The translations under genes were made by a program, and so were the position numbers. The notes under the pieces were generated by a model. That model had not been told where the DNA came from. It searched no databases and saw nothing but the letters and a program-made list of their open reading frames with translations. DNA of 45,444 nucleotides, taken from positions 1-45,444 of the forward strand of contig JABJKO010000054.1 in the NCBI GenBank assembly GCA_018660305.1. Direction: 5' to 3'. This document shows positions 33,887 to 42,267 of this stretch, piece by piece (within the stretch, counting starts at the first letter, position 1; the number at the start of each line of letters is the position of its first letter). The stretch comes from Rhodospirillaceae bacterium (lineage in GTDB: Bacteria; Pseudomonadota; Alphaproteobacteria; MPNO01; UBA2964).

Positions 33887-34828
33887 CTATTCGGCGGCGG
33901 ACCGCATGGCGTTCACCGTAAAGCCGTACTTCTTGTCCAGACCTAAGTCGCGGCAGATTTTAAGACCGCGGGCCAGGTGATCGGGCGCGATGGGCTTCAA
34001 CGGTTTGCGCAGCGGCCCCGCCGGCAGACCCACCGCCTGCATCAGGCATTTGACTGCTACCGGATTGATGGCCGAATAGGTGAAATGCAGCATCTGCAGG
34101 TTGGTGAGCCACGCCTCGCGGCACGCCATGGCATCGTTCCAGTCTTTCCACGGTGTGGAAATGGTCACCATCTCCTGCGGGATCAAATTGCCGGACATGT
34201 TGGCCGTCCCATGACCGCCCAGCGACATGAGCGGGACCACAAGCCCCAGCGTCGGGCTGTCGCAGCACATGAGCGACATGTCGGGATTGCCGGCCACGGT
34301 CTGGGCGATCTGTCCCACCCGGGCGGTGGATTCCTTGTTCACCAGTATGTTGGGATGTTCGGCGAGACGGAGGATGGAGGTGTGCGGCAGATCGGTCTTC
34401 ACCCGCGGCGGGTTGTTGTAAATACCGATGGGAATGGGGCTGGCATCGGCGACCTCGAGGAAATAGTCGGTGATGTCGTCTTCCGGTGCGCAGATATAGG
34501 GCGGCGCGGCGATGATGGCGCCGTCGGCACCCTCCTTGCCGGCATAGTCCACATAGCCGATGGTCTGTTCGGTGCTGGGACCGGTGCAGCCGTACCAGAA
34601 CTCCATGGCGCCGGTCTTCATCTTGATGGTCTCGGAGATCACCTGACGGCGTTCGTCCGGCGTCAGCATGGAGACCTCCCCGGTGGATCCCATGATCAGA
34701 ACGGCGGTGGAACCGTTCTTCTCCTGAAAGTCCAGAAGTGTCCGGAACCCCTCAAAATCCACAGATCCGTCGGCATTCATCGGGGTGATCAGGGCAACGA
34801 ACGACCCTTCAATTCTACGTTTCGCCAT
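33887..34828 (-). CDS. Dihydrodipicolinate synthase family lyase
   Basis: 313 aa (beta/alpha)8 class I aldolase. GSTGEVSMLTPDER near residue 47, Tyr137 in IYNNPPRVKTDL and the Schiff-base Lys165 in LVNKESTARV are all in the positions of the DapA/N-acetylneuraminate lyase family. These enzymes split or join pyruvate and an aldehyde. The family includes many catabolic relatives, and nothing here identifies the aldehyde. No lysine-pathway neighbours, so a catabolic role (with the amidohydrolases nearby) is more likely than DapA proper. Confidence 0.85.
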   Translation of the reverse strand: MAKRRIEGSFVALITPMNADGSVDFEGFRTLLDFQEKNGSTAVLIMGSTGEVSMLTPDERRQVISETIKMKTGAMEFWYGCTGPSTEQTIGYVDYAGKEGADGAIIAAPPYICAPEDDITDYFLEVADASPIPIGIYNNPPRVKTDLPHTSILRLAEHPNILVNKESTARVGQIAQTVAGNPDMSLMCCDSPTLGLVVPLMSLGGHGTANMSGNLIPQEMVTISTPWKDWNDAMACREAWLTNLQMLHFTYSAINPVAVKCLMQAVGLPAGPLRKPLKPIAPDHLARGLKICRDLGLDKKYGFTVNAMRSAAE

Positions 34829-35088
34829 GGTTTAACTCCACATCCAGATTCTTGACCAGCCCCGCCAGAATAACCGGTCGGGCCGACGTTTCCTACCGTT
34901 TTTGACCCGTCATCGTGCAGGGGCGCACAGGATAGACTCCGGCAATCATCCTTCCTACTATCTCCCCCTCAATATAAAGTCTGGTTTACAAAAAATGACT
35001 GGGGCATGCCGGCCGCGCCTTAGGCTGTTTCTTCCGGACTGCGCCGGTTGGAATGCTACCGGTCCGTATAACTGTCGGAGGTTTTGCC

Positions 35089-36153
35089 GTGTCCGTGATC
35101 GATGCTGATACCCATGTCGACGAGTGCGAAAGCACCTGGGCGAAGTTGGAGGGGACTCCCTACGAAAAATATATCCCGGTGACGGTCAATTTGCCGCCCG
35201 AGGTACAAAATCATGCCGGCTTTCCCGGATCATGCGAACGCATGTGGCTGGTTGAAGACAGGATGCAGAACCGGGCCATCCGGGACGATGTCAACCATCC
35301 GCTCCGGGTTTATCGCGAACTGGAGGATGTGCCGGGCCGCCTGGCCCACATGGATGAGATGGGCGTCGAAATCCAGGTCATTTACCCGACCTTCTTCATC
35401 CGCTATTCCACGGACAATGCCGAAGCGGAATGGGCCCTGACCACCACCTACAACCGGTGGCTCGCCGAGAAATGCGCGGGAACCAATGGCCGGCTGCGGT
35501 GGGCGGCTGTTCTGCCGTTTCTGCGTCCCGAGGCGGCCGCCGAAGAGTTGCGCTGGGCCAAGGAGAACGGGGCCTGCTGCTTTTTCAAGCGTGGGTTCGA
35601 TCTGAATAAGTCGTCCACCGACCCGCACTTCTTTCCGGTCTATGAGGAGGCCAGCGCGCTTGATCTGCCGCTCTGTATCCACACCGGCCATCCACTGCCC
35701 GGCAACGAATGGGACAGGGGCTTTCCCATCATGCATTCCTTCACCGAGGTGATTACATCCAAGCTTCCAGACAGATTCCCCAAGCTTCGGTTCGGCTACA
35801 TCGAGGCCGGCGCGTCGTGGATTCCCTACATGGTGTCGCAGGTTGGCGCCCGCGTCCGCCAGGCGGAGCGGGGGCTGGAAAGGCACCTACCGGAACTTTA
35901 CGAGCTGGCGCCGGATCTGTTCCGCGACAACCGGGCTTTCATTACGGTCGATCTGATCGATGATGTTGAGAATATTTTGAAGTTCGGGACCGAAGACTAT
36001 CTGATGATCGGTACCGATTACAGCCATACCGATATCTCCGCCAATCTGGGCGCCTTCAGCGGCGTGCAAAGCTGGGTGGACGAGGGCAGGATCAGCGAGG
36101 GCCAGGCGCAGAAAATCCTCGAGAGCAACGCTCGCGCGTTCTACGGACTTTAG
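35089..36153 (+). CDS. Amidohydrolase 2 family protein
   Basis: 354 aa from GTG 35089 with CGGAGG 7 nt upstream. The family begins DADTHVDE, and the extra ATG at 35053 has no ribosome-binding site. TIM-barrel metal motifs: DADTH (D-x-H form), LCIHTGHP in the middle and MIGTDYSHTD near the end with the conserved Asp. Relatives are decarboxylases or hydrolases acting on aromatic acids or lactones. It is convergent with the second amidohydrolase. Confidence 0.85.
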   Translation: MSVIDADTHVDECESTWAKLEGTPYEKYIPVTVNLPPEVQNHAGFPGSCERMWLVEDRMQNRAIRDDVNHPLRVYRELEDVPGRLAHMDEMGVEIQVIYPTFFIRYSTDNAEAEWALTTTYNRWLAEKCAGTNGRLRWAAVLPFLRPEAAAEELRWAKENGACCFFKRGFDLNKSSTDPHFFPVYEEASALDLPLCIHTGHPLPGNEWDRGFPIMHSFTEVITSKLPDRFPKLRFGYIEAGASWIPYMVSQVGARVRQAERGLERHLPELYELAPDLFRDNRAFITVDLIDDVENILKFGTEDYLMIGTDYSHTDISANLGAFSGVQSWVDEGRISEGQAQKILESNARAFYGL

Positions 36154-36224
36154 AGCAGGGTCCCCTTACGGGTTACGGGGAGTCGCGTGATAGGGCCGGT
36201 TCTCCCCGTTTTCAAAACCGCCCG

Positions 36225-37217
36225 TCAGGCCCCCAAATTCATGATCCGTTCCGCGTTGCCCGAGCACAGGGCGGTGAGATCGTCGCGCTCCAGTTCCAGG
36301 CTGTTGATGGCCTCGATGGTCTGGGCCGTCGGCGCGAAGGGGAAGTCGGTGGAGAACACGGTGTGGCCGACGCCGAAGAACTTCATGCCGCATTCGATCC
36401 CCAGTGTGGCGCCGAACATGGCGGTGTCGGCATAGAAATTCTTGAAATATTCCAGATGGGGTTTCTTCAGGGCCCGAAGCACGCCGGTATGGTCCTCGTC
36501 GGTGGTCCGCGCGCCCAGCACGTCCATGCCGGGGCCCACACGGCCATCGAAAAACGGGATCATGCCGCCCATGTGATGGGTGATGATCTTGAGATCGGGC
36601 AGCCGGTCGAACAGGCCGCAATAGACCAGCCGGGTCATGGCCACCGATGTCTCGTAGGGCCAACCGAAGCACCACCACATCTCGAACCGGCCCCGTTCCT
36701 CGTCACGATAATCGGAAATCTCCGCGCCGCGCGCCGGGTGCATCCAGATGGGCAAATCGTATTCCGCCATGGCGTCGAACAGAGGCAGATAGTCGGGCCG
36801 GTCAAGGGGCTTGCCGTTGACGTTGGTGAAGATCTGCACGCCGCGCGCGCCGAGATCCTTGATAGACCGGTGCAGTTCGGCCATGGCCTGGTCCATGTCT
36901 TCCATGTGAAGCGCGGCGGCGAATCCGACGAAACGGTCGGGATGCTTGGCGCACAGTTCCGCCATGGAATCGTTTGCGGCCCGCGCCAGCAGACAGCCGG
37001 TTTCCACGTCTGTGATGTCCTCGAGCGGCGGGTTGGGGAGCGAGATCAGCTGCTTGTACTCGCCAAAGGCATCCATCTGCCGGAAGCGTTCATCGAGATT
37101 ATGCACCGGCACCACCGCCTGCATGCGCTTGCCGATGTTTTCCAGATTCGGTGCCGCCTTTGACATCTGGTCAAAGAAATCGCCTGGAAAAATATGTGTG
37201 TAGATGTCGATCAGCAT
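36225..37217 (-). CDS. ACMSD-like amidohydrolase/decarboxylase
   Basis: 330 aa TIM-barrel protein close to 2-amino-3-carboxymuconate-6-semialdehyde decarboxylase and related enzymes. The first metal-binding motif reads IDIYTHIFP: the usual HxH has Tyr for the first His. The other ligands are recognisable, IWMHPARG and ITHHMGG, then STDFPFAP with the catalytic Asp. A missing ligand could mean a metal-free or altered decarboxylase, although some members naturally use AxH or ExH. Follows the P-loop kinase on the same strand with a 54-bp gap. Confidence 0.8.
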   Translation of the reverse strand: MLIDIYTHIFPGDFFDQMSKAAPNLENIGKRMQAVVPVHNLDERFRQMDAFGEYKQLISLPNPPLEDITDVETGCLLARAANDSMAELCAKHPDRFVGFAAALHMEDMDQAMAELHRSIKDLGARGVQIFTNVNGKPLDRPDYLPLFDAMAEYDLPIWMHPARGAEISDYRDEERGRFEMWWCFGWPYETSVAMTRLVYCGLFDRLPDLKIITHHMGGMIPFFDGRVGPGMDVLGARTTDEDHTGVLRALKKPHLEYFKNFYADTAMFGATLGIECGMKFFGVGHTVFSTDFPFAPTAQTIEAINSLELERDDLTALCSGNAERIMNLGA

Positions 37218-37271
37218 GATGGTCCCCCTTTGTGTGATTACCCGCAGTCTGCTTAGTGGGGGCGGCAGGCG

Positions 37272-39092
37272 TCAAGGGGTGTGGCCGTGCTCTCCGATGG
37301 TGTGGGCGAAATCCGGATCGATGGGCTGCGATCCGTTGTCCATGGCGGACACACTGTCAGGAGAGTACCCCGCCATCGCCTCAATGGCGGCCCGGGTCTC
37401 GGGGTCTTTCATTGCCCGGTCCAGCGCCTCGGGGTCAGTCCATCTCAGCGTCCCGTTCTCCACCCCGGCAAAGACCACGCCGCTCTGGCGGTCGGCAAAT
37501 TTGATCATTGGGATCTGCTCGGCGCATTGCCGCAGAAAGCCGGTGTTGTTTTCCGGGGCCAGCGCCGCCGCGCCGGGATAAACGTCGTCTGGCCGCTGCG
37601 CGTCGATATTGATTTTCTGATAGCGCTGCACATCGATCAGGCCTTTGGCGTCGAGTATGGTCATATCGCCGTTCCGGCCAAACGCAATGGTCCGCGGGGT
37701 TTCGTCCTTGGGTACGGAATTGTCGAGAAACTCGAAATGCACGATCTTGTCCGACCGCAGCGCCCAGGTGAAAAACAGTCTCGGCATACCGGTAAAGGCC
37801 TCGACATTGTGGTCGAGCAGATCGTCCACCGCCTTGTAGCGGCCGAATTCCAGGCCCCGGTACCAGGCGCGCTCGACGGTGGCCTCGGGCGGCGTGACCA
37901 TGAAGAACATATAGACCAGCGCGCCAAATCGGGTGAGCAGATTGCTGCCTTCCTCCGCGTCGGGCGTCGACGCGAAGCTGTCGAAACGGAAACGATCGAT
38001 CAGGAGATGCGACATACGGCCCTGTTCCGCCTTGTCCGCCATGTACCGGTCGAGCTTCTGGTCGATCATCTCCAACTCATGACCGGTGAGCGTGCCGGCA
38101 TATTTGCAGGCCTCGCCCAGCGAGCCGTAATCGAGCAGGTATTTCCGCCAGATGTCGGGGCTGATGACCGCAAAATCCTCCCACGCGATGCCAATTTTCT
38201 CCGCCAGCTTTCGCTGTAGCGGACGCATGGTGCTTTTGCCCGACGCGGAGGCGCCCTTGATATTCATCACCACCGGGCGTGCCTGGACGGGCAACAGGCG
38301 AAACCCTTCCTTCTCTATGGCGTCCTTTATGAAGGGCTCGATCATGTCGCCGATCACGGTGCTGCCGCAATCGTTGCAGGCTATGTTGACGGCGATCATG
38401 GCGAGAAGCTGGCTGTCTCCGCGTATCCCGCCGTGGCGTCCGCTGATCGCCGTGACAGTCCGGATCAAAGCCCCATGGGCGGCGCGCTCCACAGGGTCGG
38501 CGGTGGCCGCGGCCATGGCCTGCCACTGCACCAAAGCCTGTTGAACGTCTCTGGCCGGTGGGGCTGGTATGGTCGGCGCGGTCGATGGGTGGCTTCTACT
38601 GAATAAGGCGGCAAGCCCGCGTCTCGGTTTCTTCTGGTTGGGGGAAGGGGCGGTCACGAACAGTCGCTGCGACAATTCCTGGTCTATGATTCCCGCAACC
38701 CTGTCTTTCAAATCGTCATAGGCTTTCCGAATTTCCGGCATATGGACCAGGAGATAACGCGCCATAATCGTCTCGACGATGTGACGGAAATTGATGCCCA
38801 GATCCTCGTATTTTGGGCCGTCGGGCACGGAAAAATCGGCGGTAACGCGGACCAACAATTCATGGAGGGTCAGACGCTCAGGGCGGAAGGAGGTCAATTC
38901 GTGTCGGGCCAGGCCCGTAAAATCACTCAGCTCTCCGGCCTGATCGGCGGAAACAAATGAATTTTCCGGCCTGAATATGGTCGCCAGGGGAAGCAGCGCG
39001 GCGGGAAGTTGCGAACTGATCCCCGGGTTCCACGGGCCGAATTCAGTGTTTTCTGACTCTGTCAGCCTATTCGCCTCGCGGTCTCTGTCCAA
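37272..39092 (-). CDS. Zeta-toxin-like P-loop kinase domain protein
   Basis: 606 aa from a TTG (39092) with no clear ribosome-binding site, so the start is uncertain. Residues 1-230 are mainly helical and unassigned. The Walker A motif GASASGKST is at 280-288, followed by VISPDIWRKYLL and GTLTGHELEMIDQ, a pattern seen in zeta-toxin and UMP-kinase-like folds where a conserved Asp and Arg bind substrate. NIACNDCGST (about 237-244) has a cysteine pair. The C-terminal 200 residues are unassigned. 41 bp behind the exosortase gene and in the same direction, it is probably the last gene of that operon. No antitoxin is adjacent. Confidence 0.6.
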   Translation of the reverse strand: MDRDREANRLTESENTEFGPWNPGISSQLPAALLPLATIFRPENSFVSADQAGELSDFTGLARHELTSFRPERLTLHELLVRVTADFSVPDGPKYEDLGINFRHIVETIMARYLLVHMPEIRKAYDDLKDRVAGIIDQELSQRLFVTAPSPNQKKPRRGLAALFSRSHPSTAPTIPAPPARDVQQALVQWQAMAAATADPVERAAHGALIRTVTAISGRHGGIRGDSQLLAMIAVNIACNDCGSTVIGDMIEPFIKDAIEKEGFRLLPVQARPVVMNIKGASASGKSTMRPLQRKLAEKIGIAWEDFAVISPDIWRKYLLDYGSLGEACKYAGTLTGHELEMIDQKLDRYMADKAEQGRMSHLLIDRFRFDSFASTPDAEEGSNLLTRFGALVYMFFMVTPPEATVERAWYRGLEFGRYKAVDDLLDHNVEAFTGMPRLFFTWALRSDKIVHFEFLDNSVPKDETPRTIAFGRNGDMTILDAKGLIDVQRYQKINIDAQRPDDVYPGAAALAPENNTGFLRQCAEQIPMIKFADRQSGVVFAGVENGTLRWTDPEALDRAMKDPETRAAIEAMAGYSPDSVSAMDNGSQPIDPDFAHTIGEHGHTP

Positions 39093-39133
39093 TATGACGA
39101 TAACCGAGCAACCGGGATTCAGCTAGTGTGGGG

Positions 39134-40651
39134 TCAGCGATGGCTGATGTCCTGGATCAGGGCAGCGATATCCGCCTCTGCCAGGCCATCTTTTTTTTCG
39201 GTGGCGATGGCGACGAGCCTTGCCGGGGCGGAAGCGCCCGTGACAATCGACCACGCACGGCGCAGTCGAATTTCAAGCGCGGATGTGGTGGTTTTGCCGT
39301 CTATGGCGTAGACAAAATAGACGTGGCGCCTACGGTCACTGTCAATCAGGAGAAGCTTTGAATGCGCCACCGTGTCACACCGGTTTTCAGTGCAGGCGGA
39401 CAGGCGGTTTCGGCGTGCCGGCATCCACACTTCATCACCGAGCAGATCTACCGCGCCGGAGCTGATTTTATCCCGGCGTAAGGTGGTTTGCGCCGTAAAG
39501 ATAGTGATTTTTCCGCCGGCTTTTTCATAGGTAGCTAAGGCGGTGTTGACGGTCTTCATCATGGCGCGCGGTTGCCACTCGGGCACGGCGTCCTGGCGCA
39601 CCCAACCGGACAGGGTCGCAGGCAGTAACTCCGTTACCTGGCTGTCCGCCACAACCAGATCCCGTTCCTGCCAGATGAAAGGGGTGGACGACACCAGCGC
39701 CACTGCGAGCAAAACCAAACTGGCCCCTTTAAGTCTTGCATATGGGGTCGTGGTTCCCTGCGGCGGGTGCGTCTCCGGTGCCGCATCAGGGGTTAGCCTG
39801 GAAAAGATATAAAACAGCGCCCCGTAGCTCGCGGCGAGTGCCGGGAGTTCGAAATAGGCGTGCTGCGCGAGGGAGAGCTCGGAACCGGTGGCATAGTCAT
39901 AGGTGATGATGCCGATGATCCGCAGACCGTTGGCGAGAATGGCAAGCCCACCGCCCAGCAGGGCCAGAAGCGCAATTTTGAGCGGATGACTGTAAATCAG
40001 GAGGCCGAGGGTCAGGCCAAGAAACAGACCGGTCAATACGTAGGGCAGGGCGGCGCAATAATCGATGACCACGTAACGCTGTGTCCCGACGAACATTGAA
40101 AATCCATCGGTCCTGAACGGCATGTCGGCGAGGGCGGCGAAACCCTGCGCGAAGCCGACGGCGATGTTCTTCAAGGGCGGCAGGAGAAACCTGCCAGTCG
40201 GAACCACAAACAGAAGCAGTGCGAGAAACGGGAGCAGGGCGCGAAACGTAGACCAGCCGACAGCGGTAAGAACGACGGCGAAAATCGCGGCCAGTACCGC
40301 AAACTGCCGCCCTTCGGTGATATTCGTTAAGTCGCTGGCAATCCACATTATTCCCGACGCCGCGGCGGCAAAAACGCCCAGCGCGCTTGCCGACGGGGTG
40401 AGCAGGGCCAGGCGCCGACGGTTGTGCCACAGTAAATAGGCCAGGGTCGGAAAGACAATCCAGGCAAACTTATAGGTTTCCGACCGGCTCCAGACGGAGA
40501 CTGTCTCGGAGACCGTCGCGGTATGGGCGATGAGAAGGGCCATGAGCCCGAGCACCATCAGGATCAGGCTAGGCCACCAGGTCTGTCCCCCGGCTTGCCG
40601 CTGCGCGGCTGTGCCGGCCAGGGACAATGTCGAAGCATCGGGCCTGCTCAT
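39134..40651 (-). CDS. Exosortase-EpsI fusion (XrtD/VPLPA-CTERM type)
   Basis: 505 aa. Residues about 28-292 form the multi-helix exosortase domain with its catalytic triad: Cys199 in VIDYCAALPYVLTG, Arg244 in LANGLRIIGI and His264 in SLAQHAYFELP. The C-terminal 200 residues match the EpsI domain. Fusion of the two is what defines the alphaproteobacterial exosortase D group that acts on VPLPA-CTERM proteins. The start overlaps the stop of the sterol-desaturase gene by 4 bases (ATGA), so they are coupled. It presumably cleaves sorting signals in the inner membrane and passes the protein to a glycan or lipid acceptor, as for the family. Confidence 0.88.
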   Translation of the reverse strand: MSRPDASTLSLAGTAAQRQAGGQTWWPSLILMVLGLMALLIAHTATVSETVSVWSRSETYKFAWIVFPTLAYLLWHNRRRLALLTPSASALGVFAAAASGIMWIASDLTNITEGRQFAVLAAIFAVVLTAVGWSTFRALLPFLALLLFVVPTGRFLLPPLKNIAVGFAQGFAALADMPFRTDGFSMFVGTQRYVVIDYCAALPYVLTGLFLGLTLGLLIYSHPLKIALLALLGGGLAILANGLRIIGIITYDYATGSELSLAQHAYFELPALAASYGALFYIFSRLTPDAAPETHPPQGTTTPYARLKGASLVLLAVALVSSTPFIWQERDLVVADSQVTELLPATLSGWVRQDAVPEWQPRAMMKTVNTALATYEKAGGKITIFTAQTTLRRDKISSGAVDLLGDEVWMPARRNRLSACTENRCDTVAHSKLLLIDSDRRRHVYFVYAIDGKTTTSALEIRLRRAWSIVTGASAPARLVAIATEKKDGLAEADIAALIQDISHR

Positions 40652-41496
40652 GGCACGATTCTCTTGTTATTTCCGGTCTGAATTACGGGTGATTGCCCCT
40701 GTGCCGCGAGTGAGCGAAAGGGCAGGTACAAAAGTTGGTCGATACGAGCCGAGCGCGCATCCCGGAAATATTCCAGACCGATAATGCGTGCGGCATTCTC
40801 CGCCGGCGTCGAATTTCGATAGGTGCCGAAGACCCGGTCCCATATGGTCAGGAGCATGCCAAAATTACTGTCCGTCTCGTGACGGGCGGCGGAATGATGG
40901 ACCGAATGTACCCCCGGCGTAACAATGATCCAGCGCAACCAGCGCTCCCCGCGTTCGGAATGGCTGATGTTGGCATGGGCGAAAAGCGCGACAACCGTGG
41001 CCAGTAAAAGGTAAATCACGACGGCTAACGGCGGAATGCCAATCAGGAATACAAAGACGAGGGTGGACACTGCGCCAATGATCGCCTCCAGCGGATGGTG
41101 GCGCTCTGTGGTGGTGAAATCGGCTTCGATATCCGAATGGTGAACCATATGTAACCGCCACAGCAGCGATAGCCCGTGCATCACCCTGTGCTCGGCATAT
41201 TTCCACAGATCGAGCAGCAATATCCCCATCAGCAGGGTGACAATCGCAGGTCCGCCGGTGAGTTGAAGGAGTCCGTAGCCCGAATTCACGGCCACTTCCG
41301 CGACAACGACGACGGAAAGGGGCACGCAAAGACGCTGAACGAAAAGATTGAGAACAAACAGGCCGAGGTTGGCGGTCCAGCGTCGGCTGAGCGGTTGTGT
41401 CTGCTGCCGACCGGGTACGATCAACTCCGCCACGGCCAGGCACATTGCCGTTCCGTATAACGCGAGGGGATAAAGCCCCGTCAGATTCTCAAGCAT
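40648..41496 (-). CDS. Sterol desaturase/fatty acid hydroxylase family protein
   Basis: 282 aa from ATG 41496, with GGAGG 8 nt upstream. The open frame begins 10 codons earlier without one. Membrane di-iron enzyme: histidine clusters HRVMH (103-107), HMVHH (116-120), RHHPLE (132-137) and HSVHH (197-201) give the canonical eight-histidine motif. Four or so helices. It hydroxylates or desaturates an acyl chain or sterol/hopanoid. Being translationally coupled to the exosortase, it may act on the lipid to which the sorted protein is joined or on its carrier. This is inference from operon structure. Confidence 0.85.
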   Translation of the reverse strand: MLENLTGLYPLALYGTAMCLAVAELIVPGRQQTQPLSRRWTANLGLFVLNLFVQRLCVPLSVVVVAEVAVNSGYGLLQLTGGPAIVTLLMGILLLDLWKYAEHRVMHGLSLLWRLHMVHHSDIEADFTTTERHHPLEAIIGAVSTLVFVFLIGIPPLAVVIYLLLATVVALFAHANISHSERGERWLRWIIVTPGVHSVHHSAARHETDSNFGMLLTIWDRVFGTYRNSTPAENAARIIGLEYFRDARSARIDQLLYLPFRSLAAQGQSPVIQTGNNKRIVP

Positions 41497-41527
41497 GGTG
41501 ACGCCTCCGCCATGCAGTGGGATCAAT

Positions 41528-41566
41528 CGGGGTGCGGCAGCGGATTTCTGGGGCTACCGCACCCCG
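41528..41566 (-). promoter_or_regulatory. Hairpin between the substrate gene and the desaturase gene
   Basis: A perfect 10-bp GC-rich stem, CGGGGTGCGG (41528-41537) with CCGCACCCCG (41557-41566), starts 22 nt after the mini-protein stop and ends 31 nt before the next start codon. There is no T-run behind it on the minus strand, so it is more likely a partial terminator or an mRNA 3'-end stabiliser than a full stop. It would let the first gene be expressed more strongly than the rest. Confidence 0.5.
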
Positions 41567-41588
41567 GATTTATCGCCTATCGCTCGGA

Positions 41589-41807
41589 TTATCGTTTCCG
41601 GCGGGCAAGCCACACGCCACCGATGACGCCGGCGGCAACAAGGCCAAGAATACCGGCATCGGCAAAGGGCAGTGTGCTCCCCATGACGACGCTGAGCGGA
41701 TTTCCCAACCGAAGTCCGAGAGGTGTAAAGCTGCCGGCGAAAGCAGGAACCGCGGTTGCGGCCATGATCGCCGTGCTGTACGCGAAGATTTTGAAACCAT
41801 TAGTCAT
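41589..41807 (-). CDS. 72-aa secreted mini-protein with C-terminal sorting signal
   Basis: Starts at ATG 41807 behind GAGGAG (8-nt spacing). Layout: N-terminal signal peptide (1 to about 24, ending PAFA-GSF), about 20 residues of mature sequence (GSFTPLGLRLGNPLSV), then a tripartite C-terminus. That comprises the short polar/Pro motif STLPFADAG (about 44-52), a hydrophobic helix and the basic tail ARRKR. This is the architecture of PEP/VPLPA-CTERM substrates, though the motif itself is not the textbook VPLPA. Upstream of the desaturase-exosortase genes, it is the probable dedicated substrate. After removal of both ends only about 20-25 residues would remain. Confidence 0.65.
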   Translation of the reverse strand: MTNGFKIFAYSTAIMAATAVPAFAGSFTPLGLRLGNPLSVVMGSTLPFADAGILGLVAAGVIGGVWLARRKR

Positions 41808-41961
41808 TTTAAGTCTCCTCGTTGGCCCAAACAGAATTGGGCCGGTTGCGTGGCCATGGAGGTGAAATCTGGAACAGCCTTTTCCAAGCCACTAAATTCG
41901 TCCGGCGCTGGTGGCGGCCAAACCCATCACGCAAAATTCAGCACCAACGTGCCTCAATACA

Positions 41962-41978
41962 TGCAAGTTCCGTGCCAA
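41962..41978 (-). promoter_or_regulatory. Full-consensus sigma-54 promoter of the exosortase operon
   Basis: On the minus strand the sequence is TTGGCACGGAACTTGCA, matching YTGGCACGRNNNTTGCW at every position. GG (41975-41976) and GC (41963-41964) have the correct spacing. Transcription should begin near 41951, giving an untranslated leader of about 140 nt before the mini-protein start. Sigma-54 control of exosortase substrates is known from PrsK/PrsR systems. Confidence 0.85.
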
Positions 41979-42041
41979 CTTGGCTAATTCGGAGTTTTCC
42001 GGGGAAGACGATGGTTAAGACGATTGGCCAAAGACGCGGAT

Positions 42042-42058
42042 TGTAAAATCTACCGACA
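42042..42058 (-). promoter_or_regulatory. TGTCGG-N5-TTTACA box, proximal
   Basis: Minus-strand sequence TGTCGGTAGATTTTACA. Its centre is about 98 bp upstream of the predicted start and 52 bp from the distal copy, close to five turns of the helix. It is bracketed by an 8-bp inverted repeat, ATTGGCCA (42023-42030) and TGGCCAAT (42065-42072). Expected to be the binding site of the sigma-54 enhancer-binding protein. The same box occurs upstream of the small RNA at 2584. Confidence 0.75.
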
Positions 42059-42093
42059 GTTTTGTGGCCAATTACGGTTAAACCGGCTGAGAG

Positions 42094-42110
42094 TGTAAAA
42101 TTCACCGACA
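42094..42110 (-). promoter_or_regulatory. TGTCGG-N5-TTTACA box, distal
   Basis: Minus-strand sequence TGTCGGTGAATTTTACA, the same orientation as the proximal box and centred about 150 bp upstream of the predicted start. Two copies in helical phase are typical of enhancer sites for a dimer-of-dimers activator. No gene is between the boxes and the promoter. Confidence 0.75.
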
Positions 42111-42267
42111 CCCGAATGTTAACGGCCTCGCACACCACCTGACGCGGCATGGGCAATTGCTCGGAAAAGGTAATTTACTTTGACGCGACGGCAGTCCATG
42201 GAGATTGTGGGTTTGCATAAGTGCTTGCGTGCGTTGGCGGATTCTTTCCGGCCCCGTGCCCCATCGC

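Larger units (their letters stand above)
41808..42267. promoter_or_regulatory. Leader and enhancer region of the exosortase operon
   Basis: 460 bp without coding sequence, unusually long for this chromosome. It holds the untranslated leader (41808-41951), the sigma-54 promoter, the two boxes and the 8-bp inverted repeat. The part from 42111 to 42267 contains the end region of the neighbouring MFS gene's message and nothing else I can recognise. AT content rises around the boxes. Confidence 0.6.
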
